Shown: one piece after another, positions 25,774 through 33,999 of the stretch
How positions within the stretch are numbered: position 1 is the first letter of the stretch
Layout of the letters: each line of letters begins with the position of its first letter
Assembly: GCA_944385275.1 (NCBI GenBank)
Contig: CALWWP010000018.1
Span: 1-38,169, forward strand
From: an uncultured Oscillospiraceae bacterium
Lineage (GTDB): Bacteria; Bacillota; Clostridia; Oscillospirales; Oscillospiraceae
DNA length: 38,169 bases
Reading direction: 5' to 3'
Notes under the pieces: model-generated
The model's input: only the letters and a program-made list of their open reading frames with translations
Told to the model about the DNA's origin: nothing
Databases searched by the model: none
Made by a program: the position numbers and the translations under genes

Positions 25774-26396
25774 AACAAACCTTTCACTTTCTCTACAATA
25801 TCTTCGATCTGTCTGTTCTTAAATTTATAGCTGACCTTATTTGAAATAAGTCTTGCGCTTATCGAAACTATTTCCTCCAGCTTCTCTAGATTGTTTTCCA
25901 AAAGCGTGGTTCCAGTCTCCACTATATCCACTATAACATCCGACAGATTCAACAACGGTGCAATCTCTATGGACCCGTTCAGCTTTATTATATCTATCTC
26001 TCTGCTCAGCTTACTGTAGTATTCACGGGCAATATTTGGGAATTTAGTCGCGACTCTCAGAGTCCGCCCTGAATCTATTCGCATTCCCTTTGGCCCCGCT
26101 ACTGCCATACAGCATTTCCCCATACCAAGATCCAAAAGTTCATATACATCAGAGCCGTACTCAAGCAATATGTCTTTTCCGACAATGCCAATATCAGCGG
26201 CTCCTCTTTCTACATATATAGACACATCAGACGGTTTGGCCCAGAAATACCGCACGCCGCAGTCCTCATTTTCAAATATCAGCTTGCGATTATTCTCCAA
26301 TATAGACGGGCAGCCATACCCTATCTGCTCGAAAAGGGCATACGCTTTCTCTCCCAGTCTTCCCTTGGGCAATGCAATATTAATAAACTCAACCAA
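25770..26396 (-). CDS. hisG: ATP phosphoribosyltransferase catalytic subunit, short form
   Basis: The first step of histidine synthesis, PRPP plus ATP. At about 208 aa it is the short form, without the C-terminal regulatory domain, so it needs HisZ. INIALPKGRLGEKA at the N-terminus and the PRPP loop DIVETGTTLLENNL are visible. The start is taken as TTG 26396, which has GGGAG 8 nt upstream. A GTG at 26405 (three codons earlier) overlaps that ribosome binding site. Either start overlaps the hisZ end. Confidence 0.93.
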   Translation of the reverse strand: MVEFINIALPKGRLGEKAYALFEQIGYGCPSILENNRKLIFENEDCGVRYFWAKPSDVSIYVERGAADIGIVGKDILLEYGSDVYELLDLGMGKCCMAVAGPKGMRIDSGRTLRVATKFPNIAREYYSKLSREIDIIKLNGSIEIAPLLNLSDVIVDIVETGTTLLENNLEKLEEIVSISARLISNKVSYKFKNRQIEDIVEKVKGLL

Positions 26397-27504
26397 GGTT
26401 CTCACTCCCGTCTTTTACGCTTATATACTGCTTTGCCCGCAGACTGCTTTCGGAGCTTTTCTGCACCCGTACGCTCCTGCCCAGTTTAAGTGCAGCGTCT
26501 GCTGTCTCCGCGATCTTTACAGGATCGTCGTCCTCGTCATATCGTATCAAAACATCCACATCAAATTCTTTTTCCTCAGTTTCATACTGTTCGAGCTGTC
26601 CAAGATATACGGCAAAGCCTATGGCCTGTCCCTTTTTATCCATGCGGTGCAGCAAATTATCATATCTGCCGCCGTAAAGCACCTCAACAGGTATACCCTT
26701 TATAAATCCTTGAAATATTACACCGCTGTAATAATCCATATCGTTTACGATCGAAAAGTCTAAATTGACATTTTCTGCACAGTCCATGCTCTCAAGGACT
26801 CTATATACCTCTTTTAATTCGCGCATTGCCTCCCGCATCGTGTCATTTACACAGTATGATTCAGCTTTTTCTATCGCGCTTTTAAACGACCCGTAAATAC
26901 CTGATAGACCTACTATGCTCTCCGTTAAAGCCTTATCGACCTCATACTGCCTGCACAGTATTCGGATCTCATCTGAATTTTTCGCTCCGATAGACGAAGT
27001 CATCTTTTTTCTTGCGACATCCTGCAGTCCCGCAGCGTCAAGCAGCGCAGCCGTCACGCCCACATGAGATACATCAAGTATAAACTGTTCGCTCACAGTC
27101 TGAAGGCTCCGGACAGCAAGGCAGATAACCTCTCCCATAGTATACAGATCGATATCTCCTATACATTCCAATCCCATCTGCATTATCTCACGGAATTCCT
27201 GCCCGCCCTTGACTACACGGTATACATTTTCCTTATAATAAACTTTTTCCGGCTCTTTTTCGGAATCTTTTATATTCTTTATGATAGACAGCGTAATGTC
27301 CGGCTTCAAAGCCATAAGCTTTCCCGATGGGTCACTGAATGTAAGTATATTCTTGCTCTGAAGGAAACTCTTATTTTCCATATAGAAATCATATTCTTCA
27401 AACTTGCTCATCTTGTATTTCATATATCCACGCCGCTCATACAGATCGCACAGCCGCAGTATGGTTTCCTCGTCTTTGTTTACACTTACATTCAGCATAT
27501 TCAT
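26389..27504 (-). CDS. hisZ: ATP phosphoribosyltransferase regulatory subunit
   Basis: A HisRS-like protein (371 aa) without tRNA charging activity that joins short HisG and carries feedback inhibition by histidine. The class II synthetase-like core has LMALKPDITLSIIKN (motif 2 region), EVIC, FSIVNDMDYYSGVIFQG and VEVLYGGRYDNLLHRM. The N-terminus is short and lacks the longer motif 1 region of many HisZ proteins. First gene of the his operon; GAGGGG is 10 nt before the ATG. Confidence 0.9.
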   Translation of the reverse strand: MNMLNVSVNKDEETILRLCDLYERRGYMKYKMSKFEEYDFYMENKSFLQSKNILTFSDPSGKLMALKPDITLSIIKNIKDSEKEPEKVYYKENVYRVVKGGQEFREIMQMGLECIGDIDLYTMGEVICLAVRSLQTVSEQFILDVSHVGVTAALLDAAGLQDVARKKMTSSIGAKNSDEIRILCRQYEVDKALTESIVGLSGIYGSFKSAIEKAESYCVNDTMREAMRELKEVYRVLESMDCAENVNLDFSIVNDMDYYSGVIFQGFIKGIPVEVLYGGRYDNLLHRMDKKGQAIGFAVYLGQLEQYETEEKEFDVDVLIRYDEDDDPVKIAETADAALKLGRSVRVQKSSESSLRAKQYISVKDGSENLG

Positions 27505-27533
27505 TGTGACTTTTCCCCTCTAATAAGGATATA

Positions 27534-27543
27534 AACATATGTT
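27534..27543. promoter_or_regulatory. Small palindrome at the his transcription start
   Basis: AACATATGTT is a perfect 10-bp palindrome just downstream of the his -10 element, at the predicted start of transcription. It could be an operator. No his-type T-box or leader peptide is visible before hisZ. The AT-rich setting makes chance possible. Confidence 0.35.
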
Positions 27544-27545
27544 AT

Positions 27546-27574
27546 ATCATACGCCTTTTCCAGACATTAGTCAA
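27546..27574 (-). promoter_or_regulatory. Sigma-A promoter of the his operon
   Basis: TTGACT (27574-27569), 17-nt spacer, TATGAT (27551-27546) on the minus strand, about 42 nt before the hisZ ATG. It is divergent from the aspS promoter. The stretch between the two promoters (27575-27696) is AT-rich and shows no gene or clear structure. Confidence 0.8.
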
Positions 27575-27696
27575 GAAATGCGTATTTATGGGTGTGATTT
27601 TGGAGATATTATAAAAAACTCATTCTTTGCCTTCAACTCCTTGTTGCAATGCAAAATTTTTACTTCGAAATGACATATAATATAGGATAAAGCTTA

Positions 27697-27726
27697 TTGA
27701 CAAGATTAAAGTCTATGGGCTATAAT
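27697..27726 (+). promoter_or_regulatory. Sigma-A promoter of the aspS operon
   Basis: TTGACA (27697-27702), 18-nt spacer, TATAAT (27721-27726): both elements are perfect. Transcription should start near 27733 and give a leader of about 230 nt before aspS. Confidence 0.88.
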
Positions 27727-27730
27727 TTTG

Positions 27731-27949
27731 TTGAAGACTTCTGCTTTTAGGGAAAATCTGCCAGGGATTTTGCGTCTTGGACTGAAAGCGCGGAACAGAT
27801 GAGTAGTAAGCAGAGGAACACTTCAGACATGTCCCGAAAAACAAAATCAGAAAGTGGGCGCCGTAGCAGGCGTCAATGCGGGTGGCACCGCGGGTTTTAC
27901 GACTCGTCCCGAAAATTATGTCTATAGTTTTCGGGATTTTATTATTTTT
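27731..27949 (+). ncRNA. T-box riboswitch leader of aspS
   Basis: The T-box core GGGTGGCACCGCGG (27880-27893) binds the uncharged tRNA acceptor end. It is followed by CTCGTCCC and a terminator. A Stem I base can be drawn from TTGAAG (27731-27736) with CTTCAG (27821-27826) and CTTCTGCTT (27738-27746) with AAGCAGAGG (27808-27816). The expected Asp specifier GAC occurs at 27780-27782 inside this stem (preferred) and again at 27826-27828 at its edge. The usual distal-loop sequences are not obvious, so the exact fold is open. Uncharged tRNA-Asp should favour antitermination and aspS expression. Confidence 0.9.
27907..27949 (+). terminator. T-box-controlled terminator before aspS
   Basis: TCCCGAAAA (27907-27915) pairs with TTTTCGGGA (27928-27936) and is followed by TTTTATTATTTTT. 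The left arm contains the CGTCCC that the T-box would bind in the antiterminator form. The aspS ribosome binding site AGGAGG (27950-27955) follows at once. Confidence 0.9.
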
Positions 27950-27964
27950 AGGAGGCAGTCTTTT

Positions 27965-29692
27965 ATGCTTAGAACACATACCTGCAATGAGCTCCGTATA
28001 GATCACATTGGCAATAAAGTCAGGCTGTCCGGCTGGGTAGACACCATCCGCGACCACGGCGGCGTAAAATTTATTGACCTGCGCGATCACAGCGGCATTA
28101 CACAGATCGTATTTCACGACGAGTCTATGCTTGATGGAATAAACCGCGAAGCTGTCATTTCCGTATGCGGCACTGTTTTAAAGCGCGATGAAGAAACGGT
28201 AAATCCGAAGCTGGACACCGGCCTAATCGAAGTACATGTAGACAGCATCGAGCTTCTCGGTCCATGCCGCAATATGCTCCCGTTCGACATAGGCGAATCA
28301 ACCTCTACTCGAGAAGACGTACGGCTCAAATACCGTTACCTCGATCTGCGCAATCCGGCTATTCACAAAAATATAATCTTGCGTTCTAAGATTATCAGCT
28401 ACCTTCGCAGCCAAATGGAACAGCTTGGATTCTTGGAGATCCAGACTCCCATCCTGACCGTTTCATCTCCAGAGGGCGCAAGAGACTATCTCGTGCCGAG
28501 CCGTAAGCACAAGGGCAAGTTCTACGCCCTTCCTCAAGCTCCTCAGCAATTCAAGCAGCTTTTGATGGTCTCTGGATTCGACAAGTATTTTCAAATAGCT
28601 CCATGTTTTCGCGATGAGGACGCACGTCAGGACCGTTCTCCCGGCGAGTTTTATCAGCTAGACTTTGAGATGGCCTTTGCAGAGCAGGAGGATGTACTTC
28701 AAGTTGCCGAAACTGTGCTGTACAATACTTTTAAAGAATTCAGCGGCAAGAGGGTATCTCCTGCCCCCTTCCGCCGTCTCACATATGCCGAGTCAATGCT
28801 GCACTACGGCACGGATAAGCCCGACCTGCGAAATCCTCTAATAATATGTGATCTGACTGAATTTTTCAGCGACGTTGAGTTCCCGGCTTTTCGCGGGAAA
28901 CCTGTACGCGGCATCGTGGCAAACTGTGCAGGACGCTCCCGCAGCTTTTTTGAGCACTCGCTGAAATTCGCCCTTAGCATAGGTATGAAGGGGCTTGGCT
29001 ATATCACATTAAATAACGGCGTATTTAAAGGGCCTATCGAGAAATTCCTGTCCGATGAAAAGAAGCAGTATCTTATAGATACTCTCGGGATAAAAGACAA
29101 CGAGACCCTGTTCTTCATTTCCGATGCTTCCGGCTCTGTCGACAGCTTTGCCGGTCAGATCCGTCAATGGCTGGGCGAAACTCTTGAGATCGTAGATAAC
29201 GACTCCTTTGAGTTCTGCTTTATCGTAGATTTTCCCATGTACGAGTATGATCAGGAAACCAAAAAGATAAAATTTACCCACAACCCATTTTCCATGCCTC
29301 AAGGCGGTCTGGACGCTCTTGAAAACAGCGATCCGCTGAGCATACTCGCATACCAATACGATATCGTATGTAACGGAGTCGAGCTCTCCTCCGGAGCCGT
29401 GCGCAACCACAGTCCCGCTATTATGAAAAAGGCCTTCGAAATAGCAGGTTACTCGGAAGAAGAGCTCGAAAAAAGATTTGGAGCCCTATATACTGCTTTC
29501 CAGTACGGAGCTCCTCCTCACGCCGGTATGGCGCCTGGCATTGACCGTATGGTGATGCTTCTCGCAGACGAAGAGACCATCCGCGACGTTATAGCTTTTC
29601 CTCTCAATGGAAACGCTCAGGATCTCCTGCTCGGGGCTCCCGGAGAAGTCAGCGAGCAGCAGCTCCGCGAAGTGCATATCAAATTGAGATAA
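27965..29692 (+). CDS. aspS: Aspartyl-tRNA synthetase
   Basis: A class IIb synthetase of 575 aa. Order of domains: N-terminal OB-fold anticodon-binding domain (GNKVRLSGWVDTIRDHGGVKFIDLRDHSG), catalytic core with motif 2 FRDEDARQDRSPGEF, the bacterial GAD insertion in the middle, and motif 3 GMAPGIDRMVMLL. The start is ATG 27965 with AGGAGG 9 nt upstream; the open frame extends back into the T-box leader and that part is not coding. Whether it is discriminating or also charges tRNA-Asn cannot be read with certainty. Confidence 0.97.
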   Translation: MLRTHTCNELRIDHIGNKVRLSGWVDTIRDHGGVKFIDLRDHSGITQIVFHDESMLDGINREAVISVCGTVLKRDEETVNPKLDTGLIEVHVDSIELLGPCRNMLPFDIGESTSTREDVRLKYRYLDLRNPAIHKNIILRSKIISYLRSQMEQLGFLEIQTPILTVSSPEGARDYLVPSRKHKGKFYALPQAPQQFKQLLMVSGFDKYFQIAPCFRDEDARQDRSPGEFYQLDFEMAFAEQEDVLQVAETVLYNTFKEFSGKRVSPAPFRRLTYAESMLHYGTDKPDLRNPLIICDLTEFFSDVEFPAFRGKPVRGIVANCAGRSRSFFEHSLKFALSIGMKGLGYITLNNGVFKGPIEKFLSDEKKQYLIDTLGIKDNETLFFISDASGSVDSFAGQIRQWLGETLEIVDNDSFEFCFIVDFPMYEYDQETKKIKFTHNPFSMPQGGLDALENSDPLSILAYQYDIVCNGVELSSGAVRNHSPAIMKKAFEIAGYSEEELEKRFGALYTAFQYGAPPHAGMAPGIDRMVMLLADEETIRDVIAFPLNGNAQDLLLGAPGEVSEQQLREVHIKLR

Positions 29693-29700
29693 ATATCCAC

Positions 29701-29733
29701 ATCTCCGCTGCAGGCTTTGCTTGTAGCGGAGAT
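29701..29733 (+). other. Hairpin between aspS and the methyltransferase gene
   Basis: ATCTCCGCT (29701-29709) pairs with AGCGGAGAT (29725-29733), extendable into the loop by G-U pairs. ATTACTATCG follows, so the T-run is missing. It probably slows or partly stops transcription, or protects the aspS message, rather than ending it fully. Confidence 0.6.
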
Positions 29734-29760
29734 ATTACTATCGATTCGGAAGTGTGTCCA

Positions 29761-30582
29761 ATGCCCTTTTTTTCCTGTCCCATATGCGGACTTTCGCTCA
29801 TTTCAGATAACCGCTCCCTGCGATGCATTTTAGGCCACTGCTTTGACATATCAAAATACGGTTATGTAAATCTTTTGCTTTCGCAAAAATCCTCGGATAA
29901 ACGTCATGGAGACGATAAGCTCATGCTGTCTGCCCGCAGTCGTTTTCTTGAGCGCGGATATTATCTCCCACTCTTGAACACGATATCAGAGTCCGCATAC
30001 AAATACATAAACGGCAATGCCGAAATACTGGATATTGGCTGCGGCGAAGGCTGGTATATGGCAGGACTAAAAAATTTTTTAGAAAGCAACGGCATTGTCT
30101 CGGAATTTAGCGGGATCGATATCTCAAAAGAAGCCCTTCGTTTGGCGGCAAAACGCTGTAAGGGAGCCAAATTCGCAGTTGCCAGCTCATCATCCCTGCC
30201 GTTTTCAGACAAGACCTTTGATCTTATCTTAAACGTATTTGCCCCCATGACGGAGTCCGAAGCTGTGCGAGTACTCAAACCCGGCGGTATTATTATGAAG
30301 GCAGTTCCGCTCCCAAGGCATTTATGGTCTTTAAAAGCCGCTGTTTATCAGGTCCCGCGTGAAAACAAACCTCTCAATAACAAGGATATAGACGGGCTTT
30401 CAATATTAGAGCAGATCCCTATATGCTACAAGTTTCACCTTGCTTCTTCAGACGAGATAGCAGATCTTTTCAAAATGACCCCGTATTATTACAAAACAGG
30501 AAAAGAGGATCAAAAAAAGCTTGAGACGCTGTCTGATCTTTCAGTTGAGGCCGAATTTCTTTTGTTGATATGCAGGAAATGA
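29761..30582 (+). CDS. RlmA-type 23S rRNA (guanine-N1) methyltransferase
   Basis: A 273-aa SAM-dependent methyltransferase. An N-terminal Zn finger (C6, C9, C22, H26 in CPICG...CILGH) and the following YGYVNLLLSQ match the RlmA family, which methylates G745 or G748 of 23S rRNA near the exit tunnel. The SAM motif is ILDIGCGEGWYM, then FSGIDISKEALRLAAKR and DLILNVFAPMTESEAVRVLKPGG. G745 (RlmAI) and G748 (RlmAII/TlrB, linked to tylosin resistance) types cannot be told apart here. The start ATG 29761 has GGAAG 8 nt upstream; a GTG at 29752 overlaps that site. Probably co-transcribed with aspS. Confidence 0.88.
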   Translation: MPFFSCPICGLSLISDNRSLRCILGHCFDISKYGYVNLLLSQKSSDKRHGDDKLMLSARSRFLERGYYLPLLNTISESAYKYINGNAEILDIGCGEGWYMAGLKNFLESNGIVSEFSGIDISKEALRLAAKRCKGAKFAVASSSSLPFSDKTFDLILNVFAPMTESEAVRVLKPGGIIMKAVPLPRHLWSLKAAVYQVPRENKPLNNKDIDGLSILEQIPICYKFHLASSDEIADLFKMTPYYYKTGKEDQKKLETLSDLSVEAEFLLLICRK

Positions 30583-30592
30583 TCTTACAATC

Positions 30593-30626
30593 AAAACAGA
30601 GGAGCTGTTTGCTCCTCTGTTTTTTC
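30593..30626. terminator. Bidirectional terminator between rlmA-like gene and pepF
   Basis: ACAGAGGAGC (30597-30606 region) and GCTCCTCTGT (30611-30620) form a strong stem with a short loop, followed by TTTTTTC on the plus strand and AAAA/TTTT on the minus side. It separates two convergent genes. Confidence 0.88.
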
Positions 30627-32423
30627 TTATTTAGTCAATCCCTGCATTTCATCAATAAGCTCATCAAACAGTTTGAGTGCTTTTTCTACAGGCTCTGGAC
30701 TGGCCATATCCACGCCCGCGCGGCGCAGTAGTTCAATCGGATCTGCGCTTCCGCCAGACGACAAAAACTCTATATAGCTTTTAACGGCATTTCCACCTTC
30801 CTCTAGGATCTTCATTGCCAAAGCAATAGCCGCCGAAAATCCAGTTGCATATTGAAACACATAAAAATTATAGAAAAAGTGCGGAATACGCGCCCACTCG
30901 CTCTGGATCTTGCGGTCAATCACGATGTTATCGCCGTAGTACTCCTTATTGAGCTCATAGTAACGCCCATTGAGCAATTCAGCTGTAAGTGTCTGTCCCT
31001 GTTCGGACATTCTGTTTATATCCATCTCAAACTCTGCAAACATAGTCTGGCGATACAGTGTGGTTCGGAACTGCTCTAAAAAGTGATGGATAAGATAAGC
31101 TCTTTCGCGTCGGTCAGATGTAGTCTTGAGCAAATACTGCATAAGCAATACTTCATTGCAGGTACTTGCCACTTCCGCTACAAAAATTACATAATCAGAG
31201 TACACTACCGGCTGATTTTTCATAGACAAATAGCTGTGCACGGCATGACCCATTTCATGGGCGAGTGTAAACACGCTGTCCAGATCGTTTTTGTAGTTCA
31301 GCAGCACATACGGATGAGGCCTTGCGCCAGCCGAGTACGCCCCGCTAGTCTTTCCTTCGTTTTCATATACGTCTATCCACCTCGACGCAAATGCCTCTCT
31401 CAGTATATTCCCGTATTCTTCTCCCAAAGGTTCAGTCGCTTTCAGTACCATTTCCTTGGCCTGTTCAAAACTCCTATCAGTTTCAGGATACTCCACTATA
31501 GGGACATATAGATCGTACATATGCAATTCCGGAAGTGCCATGCAGCGTTTTCGAAGAGCAACGTATTTATACATCGTACTCATATGTGAATGAACGCTTT
31601 CTATCAAGTTGTGATAGACCTCTACTGGAACTTCTGTGGGAATAAGAGCCGCTTCCAGCGTATCTTTAAATTTCCTCGCACGGGCAAAGAATCTAAGCTG
31701 TTTTATCTGTGCGTCCAAAATAGAGGCCGTAGTATTTTCAAAGTTTGCAAACACAGAATACAGGTTATCAAATGCAGATTTTCTAAGTATTCTGTCTTTA
31801 CTCTGCATTAGGGGAACAAAAGACCCCTGCGTCAGCTGATGCAATTTTCCTTCACTGTCTGTGGCATTTGAGAACTTCATATCTGCATCGCGCAGCATAT
31901 TCCCTATATTATCCGGAGTTTCCGCCATTTCAGCCGCCATTGCAAGCAATCTCTCTTCATTTTGACCTAAAATATGGTCCTTCATCCTGCGTTCCCGATC
32001 AATGGCATATTTATACAGCTTCAGCGGCGCACATTCTTCATAAAATTTATTCAGAACATCATCTGAAATCTGCATAAGTTCCGGCGCCGCAAAACTGCCC
32101 GCGCTGCTCAGCTCTACTAAAACACGTGAGGCTTTCCCTCTCATAGCTTGATACTGTCCATTCGCATTATCTGTATCACTCAGCCGGAAAGCATATGTCG
32201 CCACTCTTTCGGCAAGAAGCCCTATCTCATCATTCAGCTCAAACCACTTCAAAAGCTGGTCTGCGCTGTTGCCAAGTGTACCGCGAAACTCCTCTATTTG
32301 CTTTGGATACTCCGCAAGTTCGTTTACAGCCTGCTCCCACAAGACACCATCTGTATAAAGATCCTCCAGCGCCCATGTGTCATCGTATTTTACTTCCGAA
32401 CGTTTCGGTATTTTATTTTCCAC
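30627..32423 (-). CDS. pepF: Oligoendopeptidase F
   Basis: An M3B family zinc metallopeptidase of 598 aa that cuts short peptides in the cytosol. The zinc motif HEMGH is at residues 389-393 (H389, E390, H393), followed by the glutamate ligand region VAEVASTCNE. The N-terminal PKRSEVKYDDTWALEDLY is typical of PepF. The GTG start at 32423 has GAGGTG 7 nt upstream. It is a single-gene unit. Confidence 0.96.
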   Translation of the reverse strand: MENKIPKRSEVKYDDTWALEDLYTDGVLWEQAVNELAEYPKQIEEFRGTLGNSADQLLKWFELNDEIGLLAERVATYAFRLSDTDNANGQYQAMRGKASRVLVELSSAGSFAAPELMQISDDVLNKFYEECAPLKLYKYAIDRERRMKDHILGQNEERLLAMAAEMAETPDNIGNMLRDADMKFSNATDSEGKLHQLTQGSFVPLMQSKDRILRKSAFDNLYSVFANFENTTASILDAQIKQLRFFARARKFKDTLEAALIPTEVPVEVYHNLIESVHSHMSTMYKYVALRKRCMALPELHMYDLYVPIVEYPETDRSFEQAKEMVLKATEPLGEEYGNILREAFASRWIDVYENEGKTSGAYSAGARPHPYVLLNYKNDLDSVFTLAHEMGHAVHSYLSMKNQPVVYSDYVIFVAEVASTCNEVLLMQYLLKTTSDRRERAYLIHHFLEQFRTTLYRQTMFAEFEMDINRMSEQGQTLTAELLNGRYYELNKEYYGDNIVIDRKIQSEWARIPHFFYNFYVFQYATGFSAAIALAMKILEEGGNAVKSYIEFLSSGGSADPIELLRRAGVDMASPEPVEKALKLFDELIDEMQGLTK

Positions 32424-32474
32424 GTCTTTTCACCTCATATCTTTAGTATGCACAGTTAGCTAAATTTTCTTGCT

Positions 32475-32502
32475 TATATAGCTACAGTTGACTGAAATTC
32501 AA
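32475..32502 (-). promoter_or_regulatory. Possible promoter of pepF
   Basis: On the minus strand TTGAAT (32502-32497), 16-nt spacer, TATATA (32480-32475). It overlaps the divergent promoter of the 32558 gene, so the two may exclude each other. Confidence 0.4.
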
Positions 32503-32516
32503 AAAAATTGTACAAT
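32488..32516 (+). promoter_or_regulatory. Sigma-A promoter of the small membrane protein gene
   Basis: TTGACT (32488-32493), 17-nt spacer, TACAAT (32511-32516). Both are close to consensus. The gene starts 41 nt further on. Confidence 0.75.
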
Positions 32517-32557
32517 GAATAATATAAAATTCAAATAAGAAAGGGTTTGGTCTAAAT

Positions 32558-32929
32558 ATGTCTCCTGATAAATTACGGGCTATGATACCTTACTTATGCG
32601 TTATTTTCGCGGTTTTCCTGATCATGCCGGCAGCGGCATCCTTTTTCACTCCAGAAGCCGACTCGGATTACTATTTAAATTATCTGCTGATATGGATATT
32701 TTTCCCCGGCGTATCTATAATCTCCGGCATTATATACGGTATTAAAAATACCTTTACTATATTCCTGCCCGTCTTCACGTTCCTGTTGTTTCTTCCAACC
32801 TGCTTTCTTTTCTACGTCAGCAGCTACTGGATGTACGGAGTTATTTACGGTGGATTTTCTGCTGCCGGAGTGATAATAGGGCGGATATTTTCACCCAGTG
32901 ATCCCAGACTTAGAGGTCCTAAAAAATAA
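32558..32929 (+). CDS. Small four-helix membrane protein of unknown function
   Basis: I do not recognise this 123-aa protein. It has four likely membrane segments (about 9-29, 41-61, 66-86 and 92-111), an aromatic-rich central part (Tyr, Phe, Trp) and a short basic tail ending RLRGPKK that is probably cytosolic. There are no catalytic motifs and no Cys pair of note. It has its own good promoter upstream and a terminator downstream, which argues that it is a real gene. The ribosome binding site (AAAGGG, about 12 nt before the ATG) is weak. Confidence 0.75.
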   Translation: MSPDKLRAMIPYLCVIFAVFLIMPAAASFFTPEADSDYYLNYLLIWIFFPGVSIISGIIYGIKNTFTIFLPVFTFLLFLPTCFLFYVSSYWMYGVIYGGFSAAGVIIGRIFSPSDPRLRGPKK

Positions 32930-32944
32930 AAATACTTAAAATCT

Positions 32945-32983
32945 ATCGGTCTGCAGTTCTTTACTCTGCAGACCGATTTTCAT
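32945..32983. terminator. Terminator shared by the membrane protein gene and hslO
   Basis: ATCGGTCTGCAG (32945-32956) and CTGCAGACCGAT (32966-32977) form a 12-bp stem with a 9-nt loop, followed by TTTTCATTTT on the plus strand and by AGATTTTAAGTATTTTT on the minus strand. Its right arm lies inside the hslO 3' end. Confidence 0.85.
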
Positions 32984-33869
32984 TTTCTTCTTTTTTATGT
33001 TCTTCAATCATTTCACGTATTTCATCAGGTTGAAAAACATAGGCTGTACCGCAAAATTCGCACACGGCTTCCGTGGGCTTGTCTTCTTTGGTCCATACTT
33101 CGAGTTCATTAGGGTCTAGGCCAGTCAATATCTTTTTCATTTTTTCACGGGAGCAATCGCACTTAAATTCGGCTGGCACGGTCTCAAGTAATTCCGGTGA
33201 AAACCCGTCCAGAACTTCCCGCAGGATATCTTCCGGCATCATCCCACTGTCCAACATGGATGTGATAGACTGTATCTTTCCTATGCGTTCTTCTAATCTA
33301 CTTATCGTTTCCTCATCTACTCCGGGCATCAGCTGCACTATCAATCCTCCAGCCTGCTTCACAGTGTTGTTTTTATTCATAAGCACGCCTAGTGCAACTG
33401 CCGATGGTGTCTGCTCGCTTGATGCAAAATAATATGTCAGGTCCTCAGCCACTTCCCCGGTGACAAGCTCCGACACACCAGTAAACGGCGTCCCGACTCC
33501 AATATCTCTAGTTACAGACAAAAAACCACGTCCCACTGCTCCTCCGACATCAAGCTTTCCTTTGTCGTTCGGCGGCAGTATGACATCTGTTTCAAACGCG
33601 TACCCTTTTACCTGGGACTTGTAATTAGAGACGGCGACCATGCCTCTCATCGGACCGTCCCCGTTTATCTTGAGAGTTAGCTTATCTTCTTCTGATTTAA
33701 GCATGCTCCCCATCATAGCCGCTGCCGTGAGAAGCCGTCCCAGTGCTGCCGTTATAACAGGACTGGTATTATGATACATCCTTGCTCTTTCTACTAACAA
33801 TTTAGTGGTAGCTGCATATGCGCGCACTTTTCCATCAGCTGCGATCGCTTTTACAATATAATCTTTCAT
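32961..33869 (-). CDS. hslO: Redox-regulated chaperone Hsp33
   Basis: A cytosolic holdase chaperone activated by oxidation. It has 302 aa from ATG 33869 (MKDYIVKAIAADG), which has GGAG 9 nt upstream; a TTG five codons earlier overlaps that site. The core domain includes GDGPMRGMVAVS and the linker leads to the redox switch with C237-x-C239 and C270-x-x-C273, the CXC plus CXXC pattern that binds zinc when reduced. The C-terminal tail is Glu/Lys rich. A TATAAT at 33926-33921 is a possible -10, but no good -35 is visible. Confidence 0.96.
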   Translation of the reverse strand: MKDYIVKAIAADGKVRAYAATTKLLVERARMYHNTSPVITAALGRLLTAAAMMGSMLKSEEDKLTLKINGDGPMRGMVAVSNYKSQVKGYAFETDVILPPNDKGKLDVGGAVGRGFLSVTRDIGVGTPFTGVSELVTGEVAEDLTYYFASSEQTPSAVALGVLMNKNNTVKQAGGLIVQLMPGVDEETISRLEERIGKIQSITSMLDSGMMPEDILREVLDGFSPELLETVPAEFKCDCSREKMKKILTGLDPNELEVWTKEDKPTEAVCEFCGTAYVFQPDEIREMIEEHKKEENENRSAE

Positions 33870-33957
33870 CTTGCATTGCTCCAAAAAGTTTTTTAAATAT
33901 CCATCTTATTTCCTGTTTAAATTATACTACATCAATATGAAAACTTTTTTCAAATAA

Positions 33958-33986
33958 AAAACGGCGCAGTTAACTTGCGCCGTTTT
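33958..33986. terminator. Intrinsic terminator after the cytidylate-kinase-like gene
   Basis: AAAACGGCGCA (33958-33968) and TGCGCCGTTTT (33976-33986) form a GC-rich stem with loop GTTAACT. On the minus strand it is followed by TTTATTTG after the T-arm, which ends the 34000-34617 transcript and separates it from hslO. Confidence 0.85.
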
Positions 33987-33999
33987 CATTTAAAAATCC

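Noticed and set aside
27854..27964. N-terminal extension of aspS upstream of 27965
   Set aside because: It would translate the T-box and terminator; AGGAGG at 27950 points to ATG 27965, and the family starts there.
27713..28117. Minus-strand open frame of 134 codons over the T-box leader and the aspS start
   Set aside because: It overlaps a structured leader and aspS, and shows no protein family pattern.
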